From positions 1-64,000 of the forward strand of contig PBCC01000080.1 of NCBI GenBank assembly GCA_002716825.1: a stretch of DNA of 64,000 bases, given 5' to 3'. The stretch comes from Halobacteriovorax sp. (lineage in GTDB: Bacteria; Bdellovibrionota; Bacteriovoracia; Bacteriovoracales; Bacteriovoracaceae). This document shows, piece by piece, positions 1 to 9,434 of this stretch (position 1 is the stretch's first letter; every line of letters starts with the position of its first letter). Position numbers and translations under genes: made by a program. Below the pieces are notes generated by a model. It was not told the origin of the DNA and did no database searches. It worked only from the letters and a program-made list of their open reading frames with translations.

Positions 1-1595
1 AAAATGTTCGGATCAAAAATAATATCGCGCGGATCAACACCAGCAGTTTCTGTCAGAAGTTTGTAGGCTCTTTTGCAAATGCGGATTTTTTCATCTTTAG
101 TCGCGGCTTGACCTTTTTCATCAAAGGCCATGACCACCATGGCGGCGCCGTAGTCTTTAATCAGGCGAGCGTGTTTTAAAAATTCTTCTTCGCCCTCTTT
201 AAGTGAAATTGAATTAACAATACCTTTGCCTTGCAAGCATTTGAGACCCGCTTCGATGACTTCCCATTTAGAGGAATCGATCATAATCGGCACGCGAGAT
301 ATATCGGGTTCACTGGCCACAAGATTTAAAAAGCGCACCATGCAGGCTTTCGAATCGAGTAGTCCTTCATCAAAATTAATGTCGATGACATTGGCACCGT
401 TTTCAACTTGCTGGCGAGCAATCTCTAGAGCAGCGTCGAAATTATCTTCTTTAATTAACCTGGCAAACTTAGGGGAGCCAGTAACGTTACTGCGCTCACC
501 AACCATTAAGAAGCGAGTAGCGCGCTCATCATAAATATTTAGCGGCTCAAGACCAGACAGGCGCATACCTGGAACTAGTTGTGGAATTTTTCTGGCAGGC
601 GAGTTCTTAACTGCTTGAGCAATCTTGTTGATATGGCCAGGCGTCGTACCGCAACAGCCTCCGACGATATTGATTAAGCCGGCAGAGGCGAATTCGCCCA
701 TATAACGGCCAGTCATCTCAGGTGTTTCATCGTAACCGGTTTTTGATAGCGGGTTAGGCAATCCAGCGTTTGGATAACAAGAGACATAGCAATCGGCCAG
801 GCGTGAAAGCTCGGCCATATAAGGGCGCATCTCGCGCGCACCAAGCGCGCAGTTGATGCCAACAGAGAAGGGCTTAGCGTGTCGAACAGAGTTCCAAAAA
901 CCTTCAACCGTTTGACCGGATAGGGTTCGGCCTGAAGCATCGGTAATGGTAACTGACAACATCAGAGGTAAGGTCTTGCCCGATTCGCGCTCAAACTTTC
1001 TATAGGCGAATATAGCGGCCTTAAGATTAAGCGTATCAAAAGTTGTCTCGGGTAAAATCAGATCGGCGCCACCTTCAACTAAGGAGACGATCTGGTCGTA
1101 ATAATTATCGGAAAGCTCATCGAAAGTAATAGCGCGAAAAGCCGGGTTGTTTACATCGGGAGAAAGTGAAGCCGTTTTATTGGTAGGGCCTAGAGATCCC
1201 GCGACAAAACATTTTCGTCCGGGCTGCTCTTTCATAATGATGTCACAGGCTTGCTTCGCAAGTCTGGCTGATTCGACGTTTATATCGTGAACAGCGTCTT
1301 CCCGTCCATAATCGGCCTGGGCAATCTTAGTGGCCGAGAATGTATTGGTTTCGACGATGTCAGCACCGGCGCGCAGATACTCGAGGTGAATATCACGAAT
1401 AATTTCCGGTCGAGTGAGGGAGAGAAGGTCGTTATTGCCTTTGAGATCTTTTTTGGCGTCTTTGAAATGCTCGCCTCTGAAGTCTTCTTCTTCAAGCGTG
1501 TGTTGTTGAATCATCGTGCCCATAGCACCGTCCATGATTAACAAACGAGTCTTAACAATTTCTTCTAGATCTAAATAAGCTTGTGTTTTTTTCAC
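1..1595 (-). CDS. metH: Methionine synthase (cobalamin-dependent), N-terminal part, cut by window edge
   Basis: Transfers the methyl group of 5-methyltetrahydrofolate to homocysteine in the cytoplasm. The reading frame is open from a GTG at 1595-1593 to the left edge, about 531 codons. The N-terminal homocysteine-binding barrel carries [10 protein letters not shown] near residue 20 and the zinc-ligand motif [11 protein letters not shown] near residue 314. The folate-binding barrel follows with [12 protein letters not shown], and the frame leaves the window at DIIFDPNI. The cobalamin and activation domains would lie outside, so a full-length or split enzyme cannot be distinguished here. The GTG overlaps the metF stop codon (GTGA), which indicates translational coupling to the gene that supplies its folate substrate. 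Confidence 0.93.
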   Translation of the reverse strand, partial: MKKTQAYLDLEEIVKTRLLIMDGAMGTMIQQHTLEEEDFRGEHFKDAKKDLKGNNDLLSLTRPEIIRDIHLEYLRAGADIVETNTFSATKIAQADYGREDAVHDINVESARLAKQACDIIMKEQPGRKCFVAGSLGPTNKTASLSPDVNNPAFRAITFDELSDNYYDQIVSLVEGGADLILPETTFDTLNLKAAIFAYRKFERESGKTLPLMLSVTITDASGRTLSGQTVEGFWNSVRHAKPFSVGINCALGAREMRPYMAELSRLADCYVSCYPNAGLPNPLSKTGYDETPEMTGRYMGEFASAGLINIVGGCCGTTPGHINKIAQAVKNSPARKIPQLVPGMRLSGLEPLNIYDERATRFLMVGERSNVTGSPKFARLIKEDNFDAALEIARQQVENGANVIDINFDEGLLDSKACMVRFLNLVASEPDISRVPIMIDSSKWEVIEAGLKCLQGKGIVNSISLKEGEEEFLKHARLIKDYGAAMVVMAFDEKGQAATKDEKIRICKRAYKLLTETAGVDPRDIIFDPNI

Positions 1596-2536
1596 CTGAA
1601 TTTTTTCACCACGTCTATGACACGATCGGCGTCATTCATAATATAAAAATGAACGCCGGGCACGCCTTTGTTAAGTAGGCCTTCCACTTGCTTGCACGTA
1701 TGAGCAAGTCCGATCTCTTTGGCGTGATCTGGGTTTTCCATCATCTCCGCCACGAAATCATCGGGGAAGTTAATATAAAAGTTTCTTGGAATGGTACGAA
1801 GCTGAGAGAGAGACTTAATAATCTTAAGCCCCGGAATAATAGGAACTTTAATCCCGGCCTTTCTGCACTCTTCTACAAAGTGAAAGAAGTGATCGTTGTT
1901 GTAGAACATCTGAGTGGTGACATAATCGGCACCAGCATCAACTTTCTTTTTTAAGTTTTGAATGTCGATGGCAAGGTTAGGGGCTTCGAAATGTTTTTCA
2001 GGGTAACCGGCCACACCGACGCAAAAATCTATAGGTTGAGCTTCAGAAAGATCACTAGTGTATTGACCGGAGCGAAGAGCAACAACTTGTTCCACTAACT
2101 CGCTGGCATATTTATTAAGACTTCTGCCGGTTGAGATCTTCTTGTCGTAATTTAGGCCATCTCCACGAAGCGCTAATACGTTTTCGACACCAAGATAACC
2201 AAGTTCAATCAGGGCATCCTCGGTCTCTTCTTTGGTGAAGCCGTGACACAGAAGGTGAACGACGGTGTCGATTTTAAAACGGTTTTGAATAATGCCGCAG
2301 ATACCGATGGTGCCCGGGCGTTTCTTGAAAACTTTTCGCTCAATCGAGCCATCAGATTTTTCTGAGTAATAGGCGCCGGCCGAGTGGGCCGTGACATCAA
2401 TCCATGGTGGATCAAATGGTGCGAGTTTTTTTACCACGTCGACGACATCTTGAACGGTGCGACCGCGCGGCGGAGGCACAATCTCATAACTAAAAAGGGG
2501 ATTTTTGGCGCGCTCGAGATGCTCGATCACTTTCAT
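1592..2536 (-). CDS. metF: Methylenetetrahydrofolate reductase
   Basis: Reduces 5,10-methylene-THF to 5-methyl-THF for methionine synthesis, using an FAD-containing TIM barrel. The 314-residue length is usual for the family. The N-terminal [12 protein letters not shown] with its catalytic-region glutamate, the middle [11 protein letters not shown] and [18 protein letters not shown], and the C-terminal [11 protein letters not shown] are all MetF hallmarks. It starts at an ATG and its stop overlaps the GTG of metH, so the pair forms a metF-metH operon on the minus strand. Nothing suggests damage. Confidence 0.95.
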   Translation of the reverse strand: MKVIEHLERAKNPLFSYEIVPPPRGRTVQDVVDVVKKLAPFDPPWIDVTAHSAGAYYSEKSDGSIERKVFKKRPGTIGICGIIQNRFKIDTVVHLLCHGFTKEETEDALIELGYLGVENVLALRGDGLNYDKKISTGRSLNKYASELVEQVVALRSGQYTSDLSEAQPIDFCVGVAGYPEKHFEAPNLAIDIQNLKKKVDAGADYVTTQMFYNNDHFFHFVEECRKAGIKVPIIPGLKIIKSLSQLRTIPRNFYINFPDDFVAEMMENPDHAKEIGLAHTCKQVEGLLNKGVPGVHFYIMNDADRVIDVVKKFR

Positions 2537-2599
2537 GGGCTGCTCTATTTTGCAAAGAGTAAATAAAGCCCAATACTAGCAGAAAAGCGGCCTTTAAGG

Positions 2600-3562
2600 C
2601 TAGAAGTCTAGCAGATGTTCCGAGTCATGAGGCTGATTCCAGCAGGGATTTTTCTCGTTAAGCTTCTCGCCAGCGATAACTCGTTGATACAAGGCCACAT
2701 ATTGCTTAGTTAAGTTTTCAATGGCGAAGTTTTGTTCAACATAGGCACGAATGGCCTTAGCATCAAAGCGTTTTTCTCCACTCATGGCCGCAACCAGTTC
2801 TTGGTAATTGTTGACGATAATCCCGCTCTCTTTTGTTACAAGCTCGGGCAAGCTGCCATAGGGTGAAGCGATCACGGCTTGACCTAGGGCCATGGCTTCA
2901 ATCACAGCGATGCCAAAGGGTTCATGCCAACGCACAGGCCATAGGAGCGCGTCGCATTTATTCATAATCGAAAGTTTTTCTTCGCCGCCCACCATGCCGT
3001 AGCTATGAATGTACTTTGAAGGGAGAAAAGCTTTACCACCGCCAATATGCAGGTGTTTCTTGCTTTGCTTGGCCGCCTTAATGCAGTGCTTGAGATTTTT
3101 AACACTCCAAGATCCCTTGGCCATAAATAGAAAATTTCCCCACGACTTCTTGGCCAGGGATTCGTGCCAAGGATATTCATCGAAATCGAGGGCGTTATAA
3201 ACAAAAACATCACTGCCATGAATGGCGGCATGCTTTTTAGTCAGAAATACTGTGTTGCGTGAGAAGACTTCGCCCGGCTTGCCGTTGCCCTGAATGGTAA
3301 TCAGCGTCGGGATGCCAGGAATTTCAGTATTTGTGAACATATGAACGATATCGGCGTCTTTTGGGATTTGCGACATCCAATTATCGTGATCGATCGGGAT
3401 CAGCTCAATCCCGTAACGCTCAACATCGCTGCTTTCATGACCGATCAGGACAACTTGATGACCTTGCTTGGCCAGCTCTTTCATATGCCAAAACAGAATG
3501 CGCTCACTTCCGCCATACTTGAGTACAGGAAGTGGGTGAGGATGTGAGAAGATAACTTTCAT
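2600..3562 (-). CDS. GT4-family glycosyltransferase
   Basis: Putative retaining glycosyltransferase of the GT-B fold, 320 residues. The N-terminal acceptor domain begins MKVIFSHPHPLP and has the glycine-rich KYGGSERI loop. The C-terminal nucleotide-sugar domain has FMAKGSWSVKN and the E-x7-E block EPFGIAVIEAMALGQAVIAS, which binds the donor in GT4 enzymes. No membrane segment or signal peptide is visible, so it is probably cytoplasmic and membrane-associated. It lies 63 bases upstream of metF on the same strand and points away from galE. Donor and acceptor cannot be read from the sequence. Confidence 0.8.
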   Translation of the reverse strand: MKVIFSHPHPLPVLKYGGSERILFWHMKELAKQGHQVVLIGHESSDVERYGIELIPIDHDNWMSQIPKDADIVHMFTNTEIPGIPTLITIQGNGKPGEVFSRNTVFLTKKHAAIHGSDVFVYNALDFDEYPWHESLAKKSWGNFLFMAKGSWSVKNLKHCIKAAKQSKKHLHIGGGKAFLPSKYIHSYGMVGGEEKLSIMNKCDALLWPVRWHEPFGIAVIEAMALGQAVIASPYGSLPELVTKESGIIVNNYQELVAAMSGEKRFDAKAIRAYVEQNFAIENLTKQYVALYQRVIAGEKLNEKNPCWNQPHDSEHLLDF

Positions 3563-3564
3563 AG

Positions 3565-3593
3565 TGGCAAAAATACCGTATGGTCACTAGAAT
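3565..3593 (+). promoter_or_regulatory. Candidate promoter for galE
   Basis: TGGCAA and TAGAAT are separated by 17 bases. The -10 element matches the consensus at five of six positions, the -35 only weakly. An AAGGAG ribosome-binding site at 3605-3610 follows, before the ATG at 3618. It lies in the 55-base gap between divergent genes. Confidence 0.35.
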
Positions 3594-3617
3594 GGAAACG
3601 CTTTAAGGAGTTTTGAA

Positions 3618-4589
3618 ATGAAAATCTTGATCACAGGCGGAGCCGGCTATATCGGATCACATATAGTGCTTTTGCTAGGAGAGCAGGGTCATGATGTAAC
3701 GGTAGTTGATAATCTTTCAACAGGAAGACGTGAGTCAGTTATTGGAGCAAAACTAATTATTGGCGACGTGGCAGATTCTGATTTCTTAGACTCTGTCATG
3801 AAGAATCAAAACTTTGAAGCGGTCGTGCACTTTGCAGGAAGCATCGTTGTTCCAGAGTCTGTCACAAACCCTACAAAGTACTATGATAATAATACTTCAA
3901 ACTCTTTAAACTTAATTCAAGCCTGCCTTAGAAATAAAATACCCAAATTTTTATTTTCATCAACAGCAGCTGTCTATGGACTTCCAACAGGGGGAGAGTG
4001 CCTAGAGACTACTCCTGCAGGTCCAATTAATCCCTACGGAAAAAGTAAACTGATGACTGAGTGGATGCTTGAAGATACGGCTGCTGCTCATGCAGACTTT
4101 AGTTTTGTGGCACTTAGATACTTCAATGTTGCCGGCGGAAATGTTGCTGGTCGTGTCGGTCAGTGTTCTCCTCTTTCAACTCATTTGATTAAAGTCGCCT
4201 GTGAAACATCACTAGGAAAGAGAAAGTCGATGTCAGTCTTTGGAACAGACTATAACACGCCAGATGGAACATGCGTTCGCGACTATATTCACGTCGATGA
4301 TTTGGCCCAAGCCCACTTGGACGCTCTTAAATATTTATTAAAAAACGGAAAGTCGGATATATTTAACTGCGGTTACGGAAAAGGTTTTTCAGTTAAAGAA
4401 GTTATTGAAACCGTAAAAAGAGTCTCAGGTGTAGATTTTAAGGTTGAGATGGGGCCGCGTCGAGATGGTGATGCGCCGAATTTAATTGCAGTGTCTGAGA
4501 AGATTCGAACGACACTTGGATGGAAGCCTAAGTATAATGATCTGGAATTAATTGTTAAAACAGCGCTAGATTGGGAAAGAAATCTTTAA
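3618..4589 (+). CDS. galE: UDP-glucose 4-epimerase
   Basis: Interconverts UDP-glucose and UDP-galactose, or the N-acetylated forms, using a tightly bound NAD. It is an extended SDR of 323 residues: Rossmann motif GGAGYIGSH at the N-terminus, the loop VDNLSTGRRESV, SSTAAVYG, and the catalytic YxxxK as NPYGKSK. The length and the RYFNVAGG and GTCVRDYIHVDDL blocks are typical of GalE. A strong AAGGAG sits 7 bases upstream of the ATG. A galM-like gene lies two genes downstream, which fits galactose or nucleotide-sugar metabolism. Whether it prefers glucose or GlcNAc cannot be judged. Confidence 0.92.
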   Translation: MKILITGGAGYIGSHIVLLLGEQGHDVTVVDNLSTGRRESVIGAKLIIGDVADSDFLDSVMKNQNFEAVVHFAGSIVVPESVTNPTKYYDNNTSNSLNLIQACLRNKIPKFLFSSTAAVYGLPTGGECLETTPAGPINPYGKSKLMTEWMLEDTAAAHADFSFVALRYFNVAGGNVAGRVGQCSPLSTHLIKVACETSLGKRKSMSVFGTDYNTPDGTCVRDYIHVDDLAQAHLDALKYLLKNGKSDIFNCGYGKGFSVKEVIETVKRVSGVDFKVEMGPRRDGDAPNLIAVSEKIRTTLGWKPKYNDLELIVKTALDWERNL

Positions 4590-4642
4590 TTGCTGCGCAT
4601 TAGTCCTTGCCTACTAAAACGATCTTAGAGAGACTACACCCT

Positions 4643-5020
4643 ATGAAGAAAATTCTTTTAGTCGATGACGAGCCTACCATTCTTGAGTTATTAGCCGAGA
4701 CGATCACCGAAGACATTGAAGATGTTGAAGTTGAGTCCGCCACTGATGGTCTTCAAGCTTCTCGTATGCTTTTATCTAGAAAGTATGATGCGATTATTCT
4801 AGATATCAATTTGCCCAATAAATCAGGCGTTGCAATCATTGAAGAATTTATTAAGCGAGATAAATCTATCTGCTCCAAAACTGTAGTCATGTCAGGAGCT
4901 GTTACTAAGAAAACCATAGAGTACTTACTCAAACTAGGCACCCATGCTGTGTACGAAAAGCCATATGATATCGGTAAGTTCGTCACCAGTATCCAACAAA
5001 TTTTAAATAAGCCTTCCTAG
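4643..5020 (+). CDS. Single-domain response regulator (CheY-like)
   Basis: A lone receiver domain of 125 residues with no output domain. It has the acidic pair D8/D9 in ILLVDDEP, the phosphoacceptor D54 in IILDINLP, a Ser in VVMSGAV at the Thr/Ser position, and K106 in YEKPYDI, so all receiver residues are present. I chose the ATG at 4643 over a TTG 36 bases upstream because the protein then begins directly at the receiver strand and a purine-rich GAGAGA lies about 10 bases before it. It sits between galE and an aldose-epimerase gene on the same strand. No cognate kinase is adjacent. Confidence 0.85.
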   Translation: MKKILLVDDEPTILELLAETITEDIEDVEVESATDGLQASRMLLSRKYDAIILDINLPNKSGVAIIEEFIKRDKSICSKTVVMSGAVTKKTIEYLLKLGTHAVYEKPYDIGKFVTSIQQILNKPS

Positions 5021-5034
5021 GCATAGGCTTGATC

Positions 5035-5919
5035 TTGAGTGATCTTATCGAAATTAAATCAGAGTTTATCTCGGCCAAGATTTCTACACTTGGTGCCGAG
5101 CTGAAAAGCTTGCGTGATTATGAATCAGGTATCGAGTACCTGTGGCAGGGTGATAAGAAGCATTGGGGCCGATCAGCTCCGTGGCTTTTTCCTATTATTG
5201 GAAAACTACGCGATGATCAGTACTGGCTTAGAAGCAAGTTCTATCATATGGCCCGTCATGGTTTTGCCCGCGATATGACTTTTGAAATGGTCGAGTGTGA
5301 AAAAGATCGCGTTTCGTTCAGACTGGAAAGTAATGATCAAACCATGAAAGTTTATCCTTTCGCCTTCCGCTTTCATTTGAAATACAAAGTGTATGGGCCG
5401 AAACTTTTAATTGATGTCGAAATTAGAAATGTCGATAAAAAAGAGATGCTTTTCTCACTTGGCTTTCATCCTGCGTTTAACGTGCCGATGAATAAGGGTG
5501 AGAAAATTGAAGATTACTACCTTGAGTTCAGTGAGCGTGAATCCCGTGGTGTTCACGGATTGCATGATGGCCTAGTCAATTTTCATGAACCAGATAACAA
5601 AAAAGTTTTTCATCCGGCCGGGGTTATTTCACTTAAGCAAAAACTCTTTAATGACGATGCTTTAATTCTTTCTGATCCAGAATCCGAAAGTGTTACCCTG
5701 CGTTCACAAAAACATGACAATTACATTCGCTTAGAATTTGGCTCCGTGCCCTATCTTGGGTTATGGTCAGCTAAGAATGCACCATTTATTTGTGTTGAGC
5801 CTTGGTATGGTGTGGCCGATGCGGTTGATAGTAACGGTGACTTCTATGAAAAAGAAGGTCTGATCGTGCTTGAGCCCGGCGATAACTTTAAGGCCAACTT
5901 CGCACTTCATTTAGGATAA
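5035..5919 (+). CDS. Aldose 1-epimerase family protein (LacX/YeaD-like)
   Basis: A beta-sandwich mutarotase-like protein of about 294 residues. Family blocks are GAELKSL near the N-terminus, WGRSAPWLFPIIGKL, the histidine-bearing YHMARHGFARD, FSLGFHPAFNVP and the C-terminal FICVEPWYGVADAV. This pattern is closer to the LacX branch than to classical GalM. The start is a TTG: either 5029 or 5035. I prefer 5035 because TAGG lies 7 bases upstream. It follows the response regulator by 8-14 bases and precedes terC by a few bases, so the three are probably cotranscribed with galE. The exact sugar substrate is unknown. Confidence 0.8.
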   Translation: MSDLIEIKSEFISAKISTLGAELKSLRDYESGIEYLWQGDKKHWGRSAPWLFPIIGKLRDDQYWLRSKFYHMARHGFARDMTFEMVECEKDRVSFRLESNDQTMKVYPFAFRFHLKYKVYGPKLLIDVEIRNVDKKEMLFSLGFHPAFNVPMNKGEKIEDYYLEFSERESRGVHGLHDGLVNFHEPDNKKVFHPAGVISLKQKLFNDDALILSDPESESVTLRSQKHDNYIRLEFGSVPYLGLWSAKNAPFICVEPWYGVADAVDSNGDFYEKEGLIVLEPGDNFKANFALHLG

Positions 5920-5922
5920 TTC

Positions 5923-6864
5923 ATGAATACATATCTTGGACCACACTCGGCAACCCTTTGGCTGGTTTTCACTGCTGGCGTTTTACTCTTTCTTATTCTT
6001 GATGTGATTCTTTTGCATAAGAAGTCTCACGAGCCTTCAATGAAAGAAGCGCTTATAGAGTCTGCGCTTTGGATAAGTCTTGGACTTGGGTTTAATGTTT
6101 GGGTTTATTTTAATCTTGGTCACGATCTTGGCATGGAGTTTCTAACCGGCTACTTGGTCGAAAAATCTCTGAGCATTGATAATCTTTTTATTATTCTTCT
6201 CGTTTTTAATTCATTAAAGATTCCAAAGATGTATCAACACCGCGTTCTCTTTTGGGGCGTTTTCGGTGCCATCGTTATGCGTGCGGCATTGATCATGGTT
6301 GGCGTGAAGTTGATTAACGAGTTCCATTGGATTCTCTATGTCTTTGGCGGGATTTTGGTCTTCTCGGGTTATAAATTGCTCTTTGATAAAGAGCACGACG
6401 TTGATATTGCTAAGCACTGGTCGGTAAAACTTTTAAAGAAGTTTGTACCAGTAACGTATCACTTTCACGGCGATCGCTTTCTCGCTAAAGAAGGCGGCGT
6501 ACTGATGGCCACGCCCATGATGGCTGCGCTTGTTTTAGTAGAGGCGACGGATTTAATTTTTGCGGTGGATTCAATTCCGGCCGTCTTTGCCGTGACTAAA
6601 GATCCGTTTATTGCCTTTAGTTCAAACATTATGGCGGTGATGGGGCTGCGCGCGCTGTATTTCGTACTGGCCACAAGTGTCGGCAAGCTGCGCTATTTGA
6701 AACCCGGCCTTGCGGTTATTCTTTTTTACATCGGCGTGAAGATGCTTTTGTTAGACGTCTTCAATATCCCAAGCCATTTCTCGCTCATGATTATTGTAGG
6801 CATCCTTGCCACAGCGGGAATTGGATCGTGGTATGCAGATCGTAACGACGAGAAAGCTTCTTAG
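5923..6864 (+). CDS. TerC/Alx-family integral membrane protein
   Basis: A 313-residue inner-membrane protein with roughly eight or nine hydrophobic spans. The TerC signature VEATDLIFAVDSIPAVFAV holds acidic residues inside a membrane segment, and the paired motif VEKSLSIDNLFII occurs earlier. Family members are linked to metal-ion homeostasis (manganese efflux for Alx, tellurite resistance for TerC) and to metallation of secreted proteins. The gene begins three bases after the epimerase stop, so it is likely translationally coupled. Its TAG stop lies inside a perfect palindrome shared with the convergent lipoprotein gene. Confidence 0.88.
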   Translation: MNTYLGPHSATLWLVFTAGVLLFLILDVILLHKKSHEPSMKEALIESALWISLGLGFNVWVYFNLGHDLGMEFLTGYLVEKSLSIDNLFIILLVFNSLKIPKMYQHRVLFWGVFGAIVMRAALIMVGVKLINEFHWILYVFGGILVFSGYKLLFDKEHDVDIAKHWSVKLLKKFVPVTYHFHGDRFLAKEGGVLMATPMMAALVLVEATDLIFAVDSIPAVFAVTKDPFIAFSSNIMAVMGLRALYFVLATSVGKLRYLKPGLAVILFYIGVKMLLLDVFNIPSHFSLMIIVGILATAGIGSWYADRNDEKAS

Positions 6865-6876
6865 TTAAGAAGCTTT
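6853..6876. repeat. Perfect 24-bp inverted repeat over two convergent stop codons
   Basis: Arms AAAGCTTCTTA (6853-6863) and TAAGAAGCTTT (6866-6876) are perfect complements. The palindrome contains the TAG of terC and the TAA of the opposing lipoprotein gene. As RNA it would form a short hairpin on either strand. There is no strong T-tract, so calling it a bidirectional terminator is inference. Confidence 0.6.
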
Positions 6877-7853
6877 TCCATTAGATTATCAAACTCGTTG
6901 CTCTCGTTTCCACTTTGGCGACCCATATCTGTGGTCACAGTTCTTCTCATATTGGAGAAGACTTTTCTTAGAGTCTTATTCATCTGATAGTCTTCGCCCA
7001 GACGATTCATGATGGCCTGAGACCTGGTGGCTTCACGGGCCCAAGCAAGAGTCTCGTCTCTTTTAGCACGCTCAAGTCCGGCAAAGTTTGAATCCCATCG
7101 GCGATAAAGTTTCTTCAGCTTATTCATCAAATCAGGTATGCCCAAAAAGACATTACTATAGTCTTTATTAATATCTGAAACGCGTGAGACAATCATGGCC
7201 GAGAGCATGTCAACGCGAGCTTGAAGAAGCGCTGTCGCAGTATCGTGATTTTGCAAGACGAGAAGGCGAGGATCGTCTTCTCTAAGATTAATTTCATAAT
7301 CATTATAAGCCTCACGCAGGGCAAGACCTCTTTGGATCAGCTTAAACATATCGAGCTTTTCAACACCTTTTTCATGCACAAGCTTGAGTTGGTAGTCATG
7401 AACTTCGTGCATGGCCACGGCAAGCGCCATAAAGTTTTGAGCGGCCTCATCTTTTGATGTTGGGCTCATCTCATCGGCAGGAGTTTGGTCGAGGTAATGA
7501 TTCGCCTGGCGCATAAACTCTTTAATGGCGGCAAAGCGCAGCTCCTTAAAATAGCGCGCGTTTTCAAGCTTTGGATTGTGAGTATAGAGCTGATATTCAA
7601 ACGCTTTAAAATAAGCGGCGGCCGAAAGAGTTTTATTATAAAAAGTTTCGGAGGCTTCCATGGCCGAAATTTCTTTTAGGCGAGTATCGCGACTTTCCTT
7701 AGAGCGAATCTCCAGAAACATGGTGCCAGTGGTGCTTTCCATATTCTCAGTCGTCTCTTTCATCTGCTTCATAACTTTTGGTGCGTCCAAAAGATCACAA
7801 GCTGAAACACTAAGAATTGTCGCGGCAATGCTCGCCTGCGCTAAAAACTTCAT
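6861..7853 (-). CDS. Putative lipoprotein, function unknown
   Basis: A 330-residue protein with a lipoprotein signal peptide: the short charged start MKFLAQ, a hydrophobic run, and the lipobox SVSAC with lipidated Cys19. The mature part is strongly helical and charged, rich in Lys, Glu, Arg and Met, with amphipathic stretches such as KQMKETTENMESTTGTM that could form coiled coils. I recognise no family. It converges on terC with a 4-base overlap of coding sequence and is followed upstream by the divergent lipoprotein gene at 8027. It is probably periplasmic, anchored to the inner or outer membrane. Confidence 0.75.
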   Translation of the reverse strand: MKFLAQASIAATILSVSACDLLDAPKVMKQMKETTENMESTTGTMFLEIRSKESRDTRLKEISAMEASETFYNKTLSAAAYFKAFEYQLYTHNPKLENARYFKELRFAAIKEFMRQANHYLDQTPADEMSPTSKDEAAQNFMALAVAMHEVHDYQLKLVHEKGVEKLDMFKLIQRGLALREAYNDYEINLREDDPRLLVLQNHDTATALLQARVDMLSAMIVSRVSDINKDYSNVFLGIPDLMNKLKKLYRRWDSNFAGLERAKRDETLAWAREATRSQAIMNRLGEDYQMNKTLRKVFSNMRRTVTTDMGRQSGNESNEFDNLMEKLLN

Positions 7854-8026
7854 ACTGACCCCTCAATAGATTTTGAGGGACTGTATTTCAAACATTGTTA
7901 GATGGCAGGGGAGAGGGGAATCATTTCATAGTTTAAGCTGCCGTAATTATTTGAGCTATTCCACTTCTGGAACACAATTTGATCAAAGCTCTAGATATTT
8001 ACGACTTAGGCGGATAAAAAGAACTT

Positions 8027-8818
8027 ATGAAAAACCTAATCCTACTTTCTCTGATTCTGCTTACCGGTTGCGCCACGGATATCGATTATAAGATTCCTTC
8101 CCACCGTTTCATGGATCCAGAAACCCGCGGTACGGCCATTTTTAAGGCAGAGCTCAGTGGTTTCTATCAGCTTTCCTATCAAAGTGATCACAAGCTTACC
8201 ATGAGCGAGGTTTATACATTCCCGGTTTTTGGCGATCAGGTTAACGATGGTCAGGCCCTGTCAGACACGCTTAATTTGGGTATGCAAGCGGGGCTTGGGA
8301 TTTTGCCGATGTTTGATATTCACCTAAGAAGAAATGGCGATTCTCCTAATATGGTTTTGGCAAAAGTTCAGCTGCTGGGTGATCACGCTAATGCCTCAAA
8401 AGAGGGCTATAAGCTAGCGCTGTGGGCCGGTGTCGGCGCGATGGAAGAGGACGAGGGCACATTAACCATTACGAAATCAGATGGCAGTACGCGCACTTAT
8501 TCCGGCGCCATTGAAGTGCACCCTTATGAGGTTGGAACCAGCTTTGGTTACCGCATGGCCGATTATGCCATGGTGTATATGAATGCGACTTTTTCACGTT
8601 ATCCCAGTAAGTCGACGCTTACCTCAAGCGTGAATCCAACAGTAGTGGTTGAAGGCGACGCTGATTTAGCGGCCGTGGCCCTGGGCTTTAAGCTCGGTAA
8701 GTTTAAAGGCGTGAATGGGCATTTTGAAATCGGCGCTTCGCGTGTGAAGTGGGGCGAGAATATTAAGATTGAGCAGGATATCGGCAGTGCCGGAGTGGCT
8801 ATTTCGATAGCGATCTAG
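8027..8818 (+). CDS. Putative lipoprotein with possible beta-rich domain
   Basis: A 263-residue protein beginning MKNLILLSLILLTGCATD, a textbook lipoprotein signal with lipobox LTGC (Cys15). The mature part has alternating hydrophobic residues and glycines, for example LNLGMQAGLGILPMFDIHLRR, YKLALWAGVGAMEE and GTSFGYRMADYAMVYMNATFS. This resembles the strands of a small outer-membrane beta-barrel or a porin-like fold. It ends in GVAISIAI. No family is recognised. Its stop codon overlaps the convergent antitoxin gene by 4 bases, sharing a CTAG core. Confidence 0.72.
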   Translation: MKNLILLSLILLTGCATDIDYKIPSHRFMDPETRGTAIFKAELSGFYQLSYQSDHKLTMSEVYTFPVFGDQVNDGQALSDTLNLGMQAGLGILPMFDIHLRRNGDSPNMVLAKVQLLGDHANASKEGYKLALWAGVGAMEEDEGTLTITKSDGSTRTYSGAIEVHPYEVGTSFGYRMADYAMVYMNATFSRYPSKSTLTSSVNPTVVVEGDADLAAVALGFKLGKFKGVNGHFEIGASRVKWGENIKIEQDIGSAGVAISIAI

Positions 8819-9117
8819 TGGGCCTTCAGTTTAAATCCTGGGTCTAGCATATTCCAAAGGCCGTACAACTTATCAATCGTAAAATTCTCTATTCTGCATT
8901 TTACGATCCAATTGACTCGAGAGCGATCGATTCTAAGTATTCTTGCCAGTTCTGCTTGGGAGCAATTCTTGAGCCTCAGATAAGCGATGAAGTTCTGGCA
9001 TAACTCAAATTTAGTTTTATCGACATTAGAAGCGTTTTCATCAATGACGTGTGTGTAATCATCCTCTGTGATATTTCTAACGGCGTCGTTAATTTCTTTT
9101 TGGTTTGGGAACTTCAT
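8815..9117 (-). CDS. XRE-type HTH protein, probable antitoxin
   Basis: A small DNA-binding protein of 100 residues when started at the ATG at 9117, which overlaps the upstream gene's stop in the pattern ATGA. The helix-turn-helix is CSQAELARILRIDRSRVNWI around residues 50-70, followed by the helical tail FTIDKLYGLWNMLD seen in HigA-like proteins. As the second gene of a two-gene unit it most likely neutralises the product of the gene at 9114-9410 and represses the operon. A longer form with 22 extra residues is possible but would overlap the toxin gene further. Confidence 0.7.
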   Translation of the reverse strand: MKFPNQKEINDAVRNITEDDYTHVIDENASNVDKTKFELCQNFIAYLRLKNCSQAELARILRIDRSRVNWIVKCRIENFTIDKLYGLWNMLDPGFKLKAH

Positions 9118-9410
9118 TTTAGTCTCCTGTCTCTGTAGGCTGTGATGATCCCTATGAAGTCTTGCTTTATATCGGTTATCCAAATTAACTTGTAACAGTA
9201 GCGATGCATTTTTATCTTCGACAAAAAGTATTCAAATCCACCGTGACTACGAATTGGAATAAAACAATTTCCTCGTAGTTTATAAATGAGCTGTAGGATT
9301 AACTCATCGTTGATGTGGTCTGAGTGCTTATCAACATGTGGGTCGATAAGAACTCTATTGAAAACCCGTCCGTTTACCCGAAGACCGATAATTGAATACT
9401 CTCGTCGCAA
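9114..9410 (-). CDS. Small protein, probable toxin of a type II toxin-antitoxin pair
   Basis: A 98-residue basic protein starting at a TTG (9410). Recognisable stretches are VLIDPHVDKHSDHINDELI in the middle and YKLIWITDIKQ plus GIITAYRDRR near the end. The latter has the strand pattern of compact RelE-like folds, but I cannot name the family with certainty. It precedes the HTH gene with a 4-base overlap, giving toxin-first order. The same frame is open upstream for about 16 codons without an ATG, GTG or TTG, so the true start could be a rare codon. A perfect inverted repeat lies 25 bases upstream. Confidence 0.55.
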   Translation of the reverse strand: MRREYSIIGLRVNGRVFNRVLIDPHVDKHSDHINDELILQLIYKLRGNCFIPIRSHGGFEYFLSKIKMHRYCYKLIWITDIKQDFIGIITAYRDRRLK

Positions 9411-9434
9411 AGCGGCTCCATTAATAATATCAGT

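Noticed and set aside
1-1595. metH looks truncated
   Set aside because: The frame is open at the window edge; there is no evidence of a broken gene.
7960-7985. Short repeat TTCCA-CTTC-TGGAA upstream of the lipoprotein gene at 8027
   Set aside because: Only 5-bp arms; expected by chance in AT-rich sequence and no other support.
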